Source: Nematostella vectensis (Eukaryota; Cnidaria; Anthozoa; Actiniaria; Edwardsiidae). Taken from it: a stretch of 64,000 nucleotides of DNA. Below are positions 11,400-22,670 of this stretch, piece after piece. The number at the start of each line of letters is the position of its first letter. Positions within the stretch are counted from its first letter, which is position 1. Both the position numbers and the translations under genes were made by a program. Location of the stretch: the NCBI RefSeq assembly GCF_932526225.1, contig NC_064037.1:15810601-15874600 (forward strand). The letters run 5' to 3'. Below the pieces are notes generated by a model that saw only the letters and a program-made list of their open reading frames with translations, ran no database searches and had not been told where the DNA came from.

Positions 11400-12344
11400 C
11401 TAATAACGTTTCTTGGTTGACTCAGACCAGGAAGCCAGTAAAATATCTGTCACTGCTGCTGAGTAGCCTATAGCTTGGTATGCATTCCCGATAGTGGCCA
11501 TGCAGTCAGATTGAGGGATTCGCACAGTGGGTGTACAGCTTCCAGATCGAATGGGAGTGTCAGAAGTGTCTTGCCTTTGGGGAGTCGATAGGGTGCCCCT
11601 GTTAGCATCGACAGAATCTGAGGATACCAGGGCTGTCCCGGCCAGTTCGGGGCCACTAAGAGAGTTGTGGCCCTGTCCTCGCGCACCTTCTGCAGGATAC
11701 GAGGAAGGAGCATCACTGTTGGGTGAATGAAGCTCGTCCACTGACCCCAGTTCAGTCGGAAAGCATCCACTGCTGAGGCCCCGGGATCCGGGTACCTCGA
11801 CACGTACAAGGGCACCTGATGGTTCAGACGAGAAGCGAATAGATCTATCTGAGGAACATAAAAGCGGAGTGTTATGTCCCTGAAGACATCCCTGCGTAGC
11901 ATCTATTCCGTCCGAGAGTTGAACTCCCTCGACGCTGTGTCCCCTTCGACATTCAACACGCCCCGTAGGTGTCTGGCTGTTACCCAGGAGCCCCTGTTCA
12001 ACAACATAGACCAAATCTCTAGTGCTAGAAGGGGACAGGGTGGGGGAACGTGTCCCTCCCCTCCGATTGACATATGCCACTGCAGTTGTATTGTCCATTT
12101 CAAGAAGAATGTGACGTGGGGTGGTCTCCATCGGGCTTAGGAATGATTGAAGTGCTAGAAGTGCTGATTTGAGCTCCAGACAGTTTATGTGTTGTTTTGC
12201 CTCCGATGCACTCCAACGTCCCCCTGTAACTGTCCCATTGCAAGTCACCCCCCAACCCTTTAATGATGCATCGGTTCTTATGGAGAGATCGAACGGGGGT
12301 GGAGTGAAATCCTGTTTGTTGAGTGTGTAGGGTGTTGGGGACAA
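11400..12344 (-). pseudogene. DIRS RNase H region, frameshifted
   Basis: The start of this frame is clear RNase H: FDLSIRTDASLKGWGVTCNG (first catalytic Asp), the glutamate in NCLELKSALLAL, and ILLEMDNTTAVAYVNRRGG. After about 12060 the homology moves to another frame (11903-12103, then 11468-11902), where a typical post-RNase H block reads PQIDLFASRLNHQVPLY and SRYPDPGASAVDAFRLNW. At the end of the 11400 frame, LLASWSESTKKRY is the beginning of the recombinase. At least one frameshift and one stop (about 11903-11905) interrupt the protein. Confidence 0.8.
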
Positions 12345-12347
12345 CCA

Positions 12348-13454
12348 CTACTGCAGATCCTGCAGTGATGACTGCGTAAGAACTAGCCTTGTTTTCCGCT
12401 TCCACCCCATGCTGTGGAGTGTTTGCGCTTGTAGCCTTTGAAGGGAACGATAGTGGAGAGGTGCCGCCCACAGGGCCGTCTGGGTTGCGTAGCTCATCCT
12501 GCCTGATAGGCTTGACAGCTCCCCTAAAGATGTCTCCTGTGACGTCACTTGTCCCTGACAGCTGTTCACAATTTTCTGTATTTTCTCCTCGGGGAAAGAG
12601 ATCGTCATCTGCACTGTATCTAGCACCGCTCCCAGAAACACCAATTGTTGCGTTGGGGCCACTGAGCACTTTTACGGTTTCACTACAAACCCCAGGTTGG
12701 ATAGCATATCCAGGACTTGCTGGAATATTGTCCTTAGCATATGGTCTTGATGATGAATGATCAATATATCGTCGAGATAGATCACTGTTCGTAGTCCCTC
12801 GGAACGGAGTTGTGCTATTGTCGGACGCATGACCTTTGTGGATACTCGAGGCGCTGTCCCGAGACCGAACAGGAGACATTGGAATTCGTACACAGTCCCT
12901 ACGAACAGAAACCGAAGGTATTTCCTGGACTCTCTGTGGACTGGAATTGAGTAGTATGCATCCTTTAGGTCGAGTTTCATCATAAAGTCCTTCTCCTGAA
13001 GGAGAGAGCATGCTGTGTGTAGGCCCTCCATTTTGAATTTTTCCTTCATCAGGAATCTGTTCAAGGCCTTCAGGTTGATGACGGGGCGGAATTCCCCGGA
13101 ACCTTTGCCCTTTTCTACTAGAAATACTGTTGATAGAAATTGCTGGGGGTGCGGTTTCACCCCCTGGACCGCCCCTTTTGTCAGAAGAGACTGTATGGCC
13201 TCCCTTAGGAGGTCTGCTGGTTGACCCTTTCGAGTAACGGTTACCCTTGCCCGCCACTGTCGTGGCGGTCTCACAAATGGTATCTTGTACCCTGATATTG
13301 TGTTCAGAGTCCACCTGTCCCTTGTTAACATTTTCCAGTTTGTAAGGAAATGTCTTAACCGGCCAGCATTGCCATTGGCGAAGTGAAAAGCTGATGGTAG
13401 ATAGTCAGCTACTGCTGGGTCGTGCTGTGTCTGTAGACGGTCTGGACCTTCCAT
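12348..13454 (-). pseudogene. DIRS reverse transcriptase, interrupted by a stop
   Basis: Residues from 13454 downward give a complete RT palm: VFLVEKGKGSGEFRPVINLK, MKLDLKDAYYSIPVH (first catalytic Asp), FQCLLFGLGTAPRVSTKVM, and the YLDD catalytic box in TVIYLDDILIIHH. An in-frame TAA near 12672 ends the frame after NLGFVVKP. The homologous sequence resumes in the same frame (QLVFLGAVLDTVQMTISFPEEK, thumb region) to a TAG near 12348. Position and content fit DIRS/Ty3-like RT. Two nonsense codons in one polyprotein frame show the copy is not functional. Confidence 0.88.
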
Positions 13455-14003
13455 CTGGCTTGGTATACTTGTTTCCAGAGCCTCCTGATTTGTTGAAGCC
13501 GGACCACGACCTTTTTTCTGTCTGAGAAATTAGACCGCCCTCTTCCCCTAGTTTGGGAAGAACCACGAAATGGCTGTGAGCGATTAGTGAAGGGAAGTAT
13601 TTCCTTTGGCTTGCTAATTAGCTTCGTATTTGAGGAGCTGTGGTCATGCTCTGACCGTATCTTCTCATGGAACTTATGTGGGAAGAGGTGCTTGTCAGTT
13701 GGGATTCCCCTTGCGAATTGTCCTCTTGCCGATCTAGGTGAGGAATTCTGAGAAACGTCGTTGACGCCATTCATTCAGTCTTGAGTTATCATTTCCAAGC
13801 ATAACAAGGGCGTCTTCTAGCATACCCTTCATAGAATCAGGGTCTGCCCCTTCCTTGTCATCTTCCTCTGGTGTGTCGGTCATACTCGTAGAAAAACTGA
13901 TGTATTTCGGTGTAAAATAAGTAGGAAAATGGCTTTGCAAGAAAATGGCGGTCGACCGTAGCACGCCACGAAAGAAAGAGGAAGCTAGGAACGCCTGCAA
14001 CAT
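13409..14003 (-). pseudogene. DIRS gag-like region
   Basis: Two overlapping frames (13734-14003 and 13409-13774) lie upstream of the reverse transcriptase on the minus strand. The first ends in LNEWRQRRFSEFLT. The second is basic and polar, with an RGRGRSNFSDRKK segment, reminiscent of the nucleic-acid-binding tail of DIRS Gag. No sequence motif identifies Gag firmly. Position (first in the element) and composition are the evidence. The frames overlap the right inverted repeat at about 13976-14003. Confidence 0.55.
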
Positions 14004-14078
14004 TTCTTAAATGTGGTACCCAGACCGCGCGCGGCCGCGATCTGCATATGTATTGCGAGTATCAGTCGAAGAAGGAGT

Positions 14079-14845
14079 GAAGAAGAATGAAAAGAGATCA
14101 TGTAAAATAACTCGGAAGAAGATAACAAGTCTAACTTAAGTAAGCAAGATTGGCAAATATACTCACAGAAAGCTAAATCCCCGAATAGTTTGACTGTTTT
14201 GTTAGTGTGAGCGGCGAAGGCAAGTAAAGAAGAAAGAAAAAACCGACGAGCGATAAAATGGCTGTGATGCGTTTGATTCAAATCCCGACTCCAGCTTGTA
14301 TAATAACAACATAATGATATAACATATAATAATAACAACATCAAAGAAGTACAGTAATATATCCCTTCTCTTTTTCTCACTATTACAAAAGCTCAGATAC
14401 TTCAGCTTGCTGGCTTTGATCATCACAAAAATGCATTCCCTCGCTAAAAGGATAGTTTTATGAAATGTAAGTATTTTTTCTCGAACCCTTCTCAATTCAC
14501 CGGAATATTCACAAAAAATCAATATCATATCTGATGTCTAACTTACAGATTTCGATTGACCAGTAGGAAGATAATAAATGTTGAGAAACCACGAAGAAGC
14601 TGCACGTTAGAGCGAAAACGGTGTTTGAAGCACGAGGTTTTCCGCTCTCGATTTTGAATGATGATTTTGAAGTCTCGTTTTCGAAATCTTGCAATCTTGT
14701 AATAAACCGCAACTGCCCGTATCATTAATGCTAGAATAAAGTTTTCGATGGTATTTGTGCAAATAGGTTTTTTTTTTCGGTTTCGAGTCACAAAACAGCT
14801 GCAAACAACAAGATGTAAATGCCAAAGCGCGGGGGTAGGGTGAGT
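14079..14845. other. Spacer between DIRS end and outer inverted repeat
   Basis: Short open frames on the minus strand have no recognisable domain. This segment lies inside the outer inverted repeats but outside the DIRS termini, so it probably belongs to an older host element into which the DIRS inserted. Confidence 0.45.
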
Positions 14846-14913
14846 AAAAATGCTCACTCGCAGTGGTGGGGTGGTTACTAAAAATAGCCAGATTCGGAAT
14901 CGACATGGCGCGT
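14846..14913. repeat. Right outer inverted repeat bracketing the DIRS region
   Basis: Reverse complement of 9833-9902. Both arms contain GGCTATTTTTAGTAACCACC or its complement and the CATGTCGATTCCG block. Confidence 0.8.
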
Positions 14914-16262
14914 GGCAGGGGCTCATAAGTAGGGGCAATCATCTGTTAAACTCATCGTCTGATAAGTTTGGGGTCAGGTATCGGATAGCTTGGTAACCGC
15001 CTAACCAAGCGCACCCGAGGAGCCGGGCCTCCGGGCCACAGCTCCCCGCCAAACGGTGCTTGAAAAGGAGGGACTGAGGAACGGAGAGAATGGTGCCTCC
15101 TGACCCCAAACATCATGTAACAAGCACCGCTGAACGACTACACGGTACCGAGAACCGTAAATCTAGATGAGCCTCCATGTTTCAAGCTGACGGTTAAGAG
15201 CTTTTGGGCTTAGGGCAGACCTAACGAACCCTGCGGCCAGCGGCTGGCGGCTGGCGGCTTAGAGCTTTTGGGGCTTAGGGCGGATCTAAGGAACCCTGCG
15301 GCCAGCGGTGTAGAGCTTTTTGGGCTTAGGGCGGACCTAACGAACCCTACGGCCAGCGGCTGGCGGCTACCTTTTGCTCGTTTCATATACAATTCGCAGT
15401 CGCAGGCAAAACAACTAAACAGATTTTAGTCTATCTTTTACATTTGATATAGAATCTTAGTTCACTACTTTGTTAACAAAGCCAACAGACGGCTTTATGC
15501 TCTACAACAACTGAAAATCTTTAAGAAAGACTGTGACTATCCTATAGCCCGTAACATTCTTGTTTTTGTGCGTGTGGACATCCATAGCATGCGTAGTGGC
15601 GGTTATGTTGAGTTAAAGAGCAATTTACGCGAACTCGTTCGTAGTTTGTTTTATCTTTTTGAATGGCCTCAAGGAGCTCGTAGCTCGGGGCTCGTGAATG
15701 GCCGCAGTAGGTGCTCGTGGGCTCAGGTGTCCCTCTAGATCGGGTGAGCGCTCGGAGATGGTTCGGAGGAACCGCCTTCGGCAGTCACACAATTGTCGCG
15801 CCTAATTTGGGGACTTTTTGGGCTCTCCGCCGAAGAAAAGACGGCTAACAGTGCAGTGCGTTACCTATTTGGAGCGCCAGTGTTGAAAAACGCAAGACTA
15901 GTTCCAATACCGCGCGGTTAAACCAGCCTTTTTGTTTTGAAATGGCGGCTTTTTACCGGCAAACTGTCACATTTAGGCGAATGCTAAGGAAACTAGACCA
16001 AACCTAAGGCTATAATTTTCTTTATGCCTCCCTCATTATCACTTAAATCTGTCATCCTTTGTACAGTATGGTTTTAATGCTGTACAGTTAGTCAAATCAG
16101 CGACTTAAGTCAGCCTTTCGTACCTTTTCTCGAACGATTCAACACTACGATTGTGCTTGTTTTCGCCAGAGCACGCGCATGCGCATACGTTATTCAGCAC
16201 TGTCGCACGGAGCACAGCCTCAGTTCAAATAGGAGAAAAAATCAATTAAATTTTACCAAACA
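14914..16262. other. Intergenic stretch with ~65-bp direct repeats
   Basis: No gene is recognised. GTTTGGGGTCAGG (about 14967) and CCTGACCCCAAAC (about 15097) can pair across a roughly 145-nt segment that contains further small hairpins (GCTTGGT/ACCAAGC). From 15195 to 15365 about three copies of a 55-65 bp unit with GCTTAGGGCGGACCTAACGA and GCGGCTGGCGGC occur. It lies downstream of the 3' end of the minus-strand gene. Confidence 0.5.
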
Positions 16263-19200
16263 CTAACGGACAAATATCTTCCAAAAGTCTCCGTCTGTCG
16301 GTGTATCTCCCAGGTCGTCACAATTGTGTTTTACAGCCCAAATATACATGTCTCTCTCAAAGAGCGAATGGTCATACATCCTTTGATACGGAGGCCAAAT
16401 GATATCTGTCTCTCCCCAGAGTCCCTTATAGTAGTGGCCAAGTGCGTCTCTGCCCCATCTCTCACACCGACCGCTTAGCATCGAGTTGTCTGTGGCGCCC
16501 CTGGTGAAGGAGCCACAGGCAGCTGGGAAGTTGTTTGTCTTCGCGGTGAAGAAGTCCACGACTGCTTTCCCCTTGCTGTCCGGGGTTGTGATGATGTGCA
16601 GAGTTCGCCCCACTTTCTGCTTGTGGCAAACGAATCGCATTTGGGTGAATGAGGTCAACTGCTGGAGTTCTCTCAATGCATCCATGGTTATGCCTAAAAG
16701 AGGGAGACATGGCCTATCAATAAGTCTTGTTTTGAAAACTGTCGTTTTTCTTGTTCGCTCGGTCAATTAGGTCTATTACATACCATATTTGTAGGGCGTA
16801 CAGACACGTACAGACACGTGCCCCCCCCCCCCCCTAAAAAAAATTTAATTTAAGGAAATGACCAATGGGGGCGTGGCTTTACCCCACATACTTTTTTGTT
16901 TCTGTATTGTGCCCACCTTAACAATTTATTTTAAACAGTTGAAGAATCGTCAAATATTTTCCGTATGATACAATATGGTATGTAGTCCCGTAGCAGTTAT
17001 AGTTTCGTATCACTCAGCATTTGATTTATCTTTTTCTTAATCTTTTTTTTCTTTTTTTTTTAGATTTGAAGCATCCAAAATTACCTAAATGAGATAGAGG
17101 ATAAAAACTATAATTTTCTTAATCATGGTAGTCTACAGATGATTTCAAAAAAATATTGTTATGTCATTCAGTGCCACGCGACGGCTGAAGTCCTAATTCA
17201 GATCGAAGATGACAGAGGATCGTGTAATATTCTCAAAAGTCTGACGCATTGACGCCAAATTCAAACCCCAAAGCGGGAGCTATGAAATCTTCACGGGATG
17301 CGGGTTGAGGGGTCACGCCCTCATCCAGCTTCTGAATGCTCTGACTGTAACTTGTTAAAATCATGCTAATGGTTTGTTCAGAAAGTATTTATTTGGAAGC
17401 GTTTTTCATAATTGTTACTATAATGAGCGGCGTTTACTGCACAGTGAACTGAGGATGTCCTAATTTTGATACGAGTTCTCAGAAGAATGTTGTTTTTGTG
17501 TATGGGTTTTTTCTGGCTGGATGCGATATTTTCGATTTACATTGCTTGAGCCCTGTTGAGGCCACATTAGTAATAGGCCACATTTGTAATAAACTGATTT
17601 CTCATGAAAGAAACATCGTATTATATCCAAACTTCGTAGGTGCCATGAAGGTGTCATGGGGTTCGCAACCAGATGATCACGTGATATGTGACGTCATACA
17701 TGACGTCATTTAAAAATAAGAAGCAAAGATAAAAGATATGTCATGATAGACACATCGTCAGGCTGTAAAACAAGATGCCATGAGAGTGTCAATGACGTGA
17801 GACAGAATGGTCACGTGATATATGACGTTATGGACGACGAAATCGAAATATTCATATCCCAAGTTGAAACATCGTCAGAAATCCAAACTCGGAAGAATAT
17901 CATGTAGCTTAGGCAGGCGTTAAGGCAGGTCCAAAAGGTAGATCACGTAATGTGCGACCTCATCGATAGCGTCACCAGCAGTCGTAAACCTTTATATTAA
18001 AATTATCGGACAAAAATAATCAAAGTTCTGGTTTCGAGCTCTGCTTTTAGGCAGTGCCTTAAGTTATCTGATAAACAAAAAGAGTTTGAATTTTCTAAGA
18101 GAAAGGAAGACGTTATTCAAAATGACGTCATCGATTATGCAAACTCAAGTCGATAATGCAAACATCAAGGATCATATCTTATCCCGTAAAAGAAAGACTA
18201 ATATGCTCTTGACAACAAAATGCATATTTAGTCATATCACGATAAAACAAGGGCAATTCTGATCATTAATAATAATCAACTATTATTCTCGCAATCAATG
18301 TGTTCCCAACAGTAATAGTAATTAAAAATGTTTCTTAATAAAGTAAAAAATTATTTTGACTCAATAATAATAAAACACACGCCCTATCATGTTATAAGAT
18401 TGATAGCAGGTGATTACAATGATACGAGTGTCCATCTGGCATTCCATGTACGCGCCCATCTATCTCGGGTGAAAAAAATTTTTTTAGACACATACACAAG
18501 GCGTCACAATGCACGCCCTTTTAGATCGACTAAAAACTAAGCGTTTGCCCTCGACTCACTGTGTGGTGGATCTTAAAATAATATTTTTTTTGCCCAAGAG
18601 ATGGGCGCGTGTATATCGGGGTTCTACTGTATCAATAACATAAATTACTCTCAGTTTGTTTGCCTTGATAAGCTTGGTTCTTGAGATATATATTTTTTTC
18701 CTTTGATGACGTCATCGATGACGTTACACTGCCTTAACATTAGTGTTGTCATACGATTGTTCCTTCATGAGATATGGATATTTTTATGACGTCATCGATA
18801 ACGTCACACATCACGTGACCATCTCGTTGCACCCCCTTGATACCTACATGACACCTATCAAGTTTTATTGTCATACGTGCTTCTTTCATTGGATATGGAT
18901 ATTTTTGTTTTTGGTGACGTCATTGATTACGTCACATATCACGTGATCATCTGATTGCACCCCCCTTGACACCTACATGACACCTACCAAGTTTGGTTGT
19001 CGTACGATGTTGCTTTTCATAAGATATCAGATAGTTTATTACAAATGTGGCCTACCTTATTACAAATGTGGCCGTTATAACAAATGTGGCAGGTTATAAC
19101 ATACTCTATGGGCCTCAACAGGCCCTCCGCAAAAACGATACGGCAATTTTAATATAAAGTGATACGGAACTGCTTATCGTACTATGTACCCATTGCAAAA

Positions 19201-22200
19201 ACCCTGGATGCGCACAATACCTAACCTGATATGTAGTGGAAACTTGAAAACTCGAACCGTTGCTAGCTCAAGGTGATTTCTTTTCCCCTTAAATCATTTT
19301 TATTTAATATTTCAACAATTGGATACTCGAATTACCTATCCGAACTATTTCCGATACCCCTTGACCCCTTGGAGGCTAGATTTACTGTAGTTAAAAACTT
19401 AGATATATCTATCTGACTGAGGTTGTAGAAAAGACAAGTTCTTATAGTGAAATCGTTTGTAAGATGCTGATGACACAATCCCTAACATTACAGGTGACCA
19501 TCGAAAGTGAATAGATAAAAGATCTATCCGGAAAGATTTGTCATACCCATGTATCCCTCTCGGAACTTTGCCATTGAGCGAAAAGATTCCTCGGGCGTGA
19601 AGGTAGTGTTCCGTGAGGCCTCATATGTCAAGTTCAGCGTCATCGTCCACCCTCCTGGAAAATTTTTACATAAACATCATATACTAACGATTATTTTTTT
19701 CGGGGTCCGGTATCCATCAAATTGCGCGCTCTGATTGGCTCTCTTGAGGTCCGGTATCCTACGATCCGGACCCCGCGATAACGGACCGCTCACCTCCAAA
19801 ACTGATTTGTAAAATGCCCATCAAAAACGGGATTTTTACCCCCGAGGTTATAGATCTTCAAACTAAAACGGCATTTTATTTGTTATTTTATCTAGAATCC
19901 TTAACTTTACGGAAAATCGGCTTCAAACTCACTGTGTTTTGACAATTTCCCGCCATAATGATTTTGGAACGCGCGCGACAATTTCAAGTTTGATGTAAGT
20001 TTATTTGGGATAAAAAAGGCCGCAAATCGTCTCTTCATACGAAAAAAAACGACAAAATCACTCTGGAATTTACCTGCATAACATATCCACATTCAAAAGA
20101 AGTCCCTTAGTGAATATATCTTATCGAACAAACAGTGTGTAAAATAGATATTACCGTCTCTTTTTGTAGGTCCCAAAAATTGAAAACGCATGACCAAATT
20201 TTGCTACAGCACTCACGTCACTTTAACCTTACCACCACCGTTTCCACACGTCCCTTCAAACATACCATCCCCCCCTCCCCACACCTCCCTTCAAACATAC
20301 CATCCCCCCTCCCCACACAACACTCCAAGCATACCATCTCCCCTCCCCACACGTCTTTCCAAACATACCATCCCCCCTCCCCACACGACACTCCAAGCAT
20401 ACCATCTCCCCTCCCCACACGTCTTTCCAAACATACCATCCCCCCCTCCCCACACCTCCCTTCAAACATACCATTCCCCCTCCCCACACGTCACTCCAAA
20501 CATACCATCTCCCCTCCCCACACGTCTTTCCAAACATATACCATCCCCCCTCCCCCTCACAAACACGCACACGCAACACCCTCTGAAAACAATCCTGAAT
20601 CCTACCCTGCAGCTGCCAATTATTATATGATGTACCTTCTTCGTCCGCCATATCGCAATATACAGGGAATGCCGATCCTGTCTTTTCCGGGTCGATGTAG
20701 TACTTCCCACTTCCGCAGCTCCTTCCTTGGTCCATGATATCTTTGCATGACAAACCTGGCGGCTCTGAATGATAAAATAACATGTGCGTAAGATCCTTAT
20801 CGTAACTGGTCTTTTCTGCACTTTAGAGGATGAGCTATAGATGTCCGTAAATAGCATAATCGCACAAAAATTTTCCCTATGCTTTGCGCGTTCCGCAATT
20901 ACATAAGCCCTTTGTAGAAATAAAACTATAAAAGCCAAACCTAAATTGGAAGCAAGAAACAAAATGCACCCCTTGAAAATCAGATGCATGTTAAGAAATT
21001 AACTTTCAGCCCAAATAAATTTGGATAACTGGAAGTTTAAAAATCTGGACGAGCATACCAATCTTTATCTTGGACTAAACCAATTTCCCATCAATAAAGT
21101 GCAAAAACGGATAAGAACGGATAAGAAGTCGCACAGCACGATTTTCATAGAAACAATAAGGGGGATTACGTTCGGTTAAGTTTTCACGAGTTTTATTTAA
21201 TTATATACAGTAACTAGAGATTTCTTTCCGAGTAGCGTTAAATATGTATGCCATCAAGGATGTTTTCTTTGTAAAATGTCATCCAGTGAAAACCTTCTAT
21301 GGCAACCCTAGGTGTACTTGAGTTATTAATATCGATATACTAATAAATTCTTAGAGTTTTTACGAAGCTTTCATATATTAAAATGTTTTGATTGCAGATG
21401 TGTCTTTCGCTTGATGAATAATAAATGGGTCACAGATAAAAATGCGTGCACTTAAGGCTAAGTTCAAAAGTCGCATTATCCATGAGCCGTATTCAATGCA
21501 AATGCGTGCAAATAAAGATAAAACAATCGGCTCGATTCATTTGCATGAACTTATATTGAATACGGCTCATGGATAATACGACGTTTGAACTTAGCCTAAG
21601 GGGTGTTTTTGGTTAGTCTTAAAGCCGCATTATCACCATTTTTACTTTCGAAGGTCCGACGGAAACCTCAACCGTTAAAAGACAATAGAATCTATTAGAA
21701 CCAGCGCTATTTAACAAGCCATCCGCTCTAAATTTTCACTGTTTAGCGTTGTTTTTAGTAATACTTAATTCAATAGAGAATGGCTACAAGTGCCATTAGG
21801 GTCATACAAGATATTTACAGCACCTTCACAATGTCTCCCTGTGTACCCAGCATGACATGCACACGTATAATTGTCGTCATGGTAACGTGCTTGGCAGCTG
21901 CCGTTATTCAGGCAAGGTTGGAAAAAGCAGCGGGTCTGTAAAGATCATATAAAAAAATCTTCAGTTGTAACTCATGGTCATACAAACCTATCCGCGCCTT
22001 AGCAGCTTAGAGATTTTCAAAAGTTTGACTGTGTTTTCTTTTAAGTGCATATCGCTTTTCTGCATTGTGACTTTCTTTTGATTAACATTCTGATGACTTA
22101 CGCCTAAAAATTGTTTTTTTTTTTTCACAATTAACAGCTTTTAAATCAAACTTTTTTCCTAGCTAAGAGCCGTAAGGACATAACTTTCCATAATTATTCA

Positions 22201-22670
22201 ATTGTGACATATTTCACAACAATAACCAGGCTGGCCCGGATCTCATGACAACAAAAAACATATCCGGGGCTAAAAAAGCAGAAATAATAAAAAATCTTGA
22301 TCATAAAATGACTTACATCAATACTATAGTGGGTCCAGCTTGTGTTTGTCTGTATTTTTGAGGACGAGTTATAGATGTCGGTAGATAGTACCTCGCACAA
22401 AAACTTGGATCTGCCGTCAGACGTTTTCTCGAGGTTCAGCGAAAAGCAAGAGTCATTTCGCAGACACGCCAAAACACACGCGCCTGGTCTTTCCACCGTC
22501 AATGTTAGTTTTTCTGACACATTCAAGAATTTGTTGCTGTGTTTACGGAATTTCCCAAGACTTTTGGCATTTCTCCTATTAAGGCTATTTGAGGCAAGAA
22601 ATATCTCCGCATTTACTGACAATAAGTATGACAACTGGACAATAATGTAGCACGATAATGCTGCATCCAT
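16263..22670 (-). CDS. Secreted PAN/Apple-EGF-fibrinogen-like protein (5 exons)
   Basis: The minus-strand exons are 22670-22317, 21935-21824, 20764-20636, 19654-19547 and 16693-16263. Phases (0, 0/1, 1/1, 1/1, 1) close exactly, giving 377 residues and a stop. Exon 1 starts at ATG 22668-22670 with a hydrophobic signal peptide and carries a PAN/Apple-type domain (GACVLACLRNDSCFSLNLEK, later FLCEVLSTD). Exon 2 is one EGF module (CFFQPCLNNGSC, CACHAGYTGRHCE). Exons 3-4 hold a fibrinogen-like start (GLSCKDIMDQGRSCGSGKYYIDP, VYCDMADEE, then GGWT). Exon 5 encodes a conserved extracellular domain (MRFVCHKQKVGRTLHI, GSFTRGATDNSMLSGRCERWG). Such PAN-EGF-fibrinogen-like mosaics are abundant secreted or matrix proteins in anthozoans. 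An extracellular adhesion or recognition role is inferred. Introns hold MITEs, a minisatellite and a 1.57-kb foldback element. The exon 2 donor (GTGCTG) is weak. Confidence 0.85.
17552..19122. mobile_element. Foldback element with long inverted ends, in intron 4
   Basis: Both ends read CCTGTTGAGGCC inward. The left arm (17552 to about 17710) and right arm (about 18905-19122) match as reverse complements over most of 160 bp or more, including GGCCACATTTGTAATAAACT and GATGATCACGTGATATGTGACG. Inside, a unit of about 120 bp with TGACGTCATCGAT and ACACCTACATGACACCTA blocks is repeated (18700-18990). No transposase frame is present. It sits in the last intron of the secreted-protein gene. Confidence 0.8.
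20235..20560. repeat. C-rich minisatellite in intron 3
   Basis: About nine diverged copies of a 33-36 bp unit built on ACATACCATC, CCCCTCCCCACAC and TCTTTCCAA. It lies in the third intron of the PAN-EGF gene. Open frames through it on both strands (proline/serine/histidine-rich) are by-products of the period. Confidence 0.9.
20808..20880 (-). pseudogene. Decayed duplicate of part of the PAN exon
   Basis: About 70 bp here matches exon 1 at 22344-22416 at roughly 80% identity on the same strand. The minus-strand reading NFCAIMLFTDIYSSSSKVQ parallels FLCEVLSTDIYNSSSKIQ of the true exon. It lies in the intron between the EGF exon and exon 3, has no matching donor and is not needed for the phase chain, so it appears to be a relic exon from an internal duplication. 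Confidence 0.7.
21452..21600. mobile_element. Short PIF/Harbinger-like MITE
   Basis: The ends GGCTAAGTTCAAAAGTCG (left) and its near-complement ending CTTAGCC (right) enclose about 150 bp, with TAA on both outer sides as a likely 3-bp target duplication. The arms share GCATTATCCATGAGCCGTAT or its complement. A TAA target site is typical of PIF/Harbinger. It lies in the EGF to exon 3 intron. Confidence 0.7.

Larger units (their letters stand above)
9983..14078 (-). mobile_element. DIRS-type tyrosine-recombinase retrotransposon (decayed)
   Basis: Read on the minus strand, the order is a gag-like region, reverse transcriptase, RNase H, then tyrosine recombinase, which is the DIRS layout. The ends are inverted, not LTRs: 10024-10127 is the reverse complement of 13976-14078 (both contain the CGCGCGGCCGCGATCTGCAT block). 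In addition 9983-10065 pairs with 10210-10283 as a near-perfect 75-bp palindrome arm, and 10285-10335 is a further partial copy of the terminus, matching the internal complementary region used by DIRS elements to circularise. The coding region carries several in-frame stops and frame changes, so this copy is dead. No methyltransferase domain is seen. Confidence 0.9.

Noticed and set aside
12100-13314. 404-residue minus-strand frame
   Set aside because: It is a shadow of the DIRS reverse transcriptase frame; no domain is readable in this frame.
14967-15112. Structured RNA gene between GTTTGGGGTCAGG and its complement
   Set aside because: The outer pairing is real, but the interior does not match any RNA family I recognise; it could be a small inverted-repeat element.
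20190-20737. Proline/serine-rich plus-strand proteins
   Set aside because: They read through a C-rich minisatellite in an intron of the minus-strand PAN-EGF gene.
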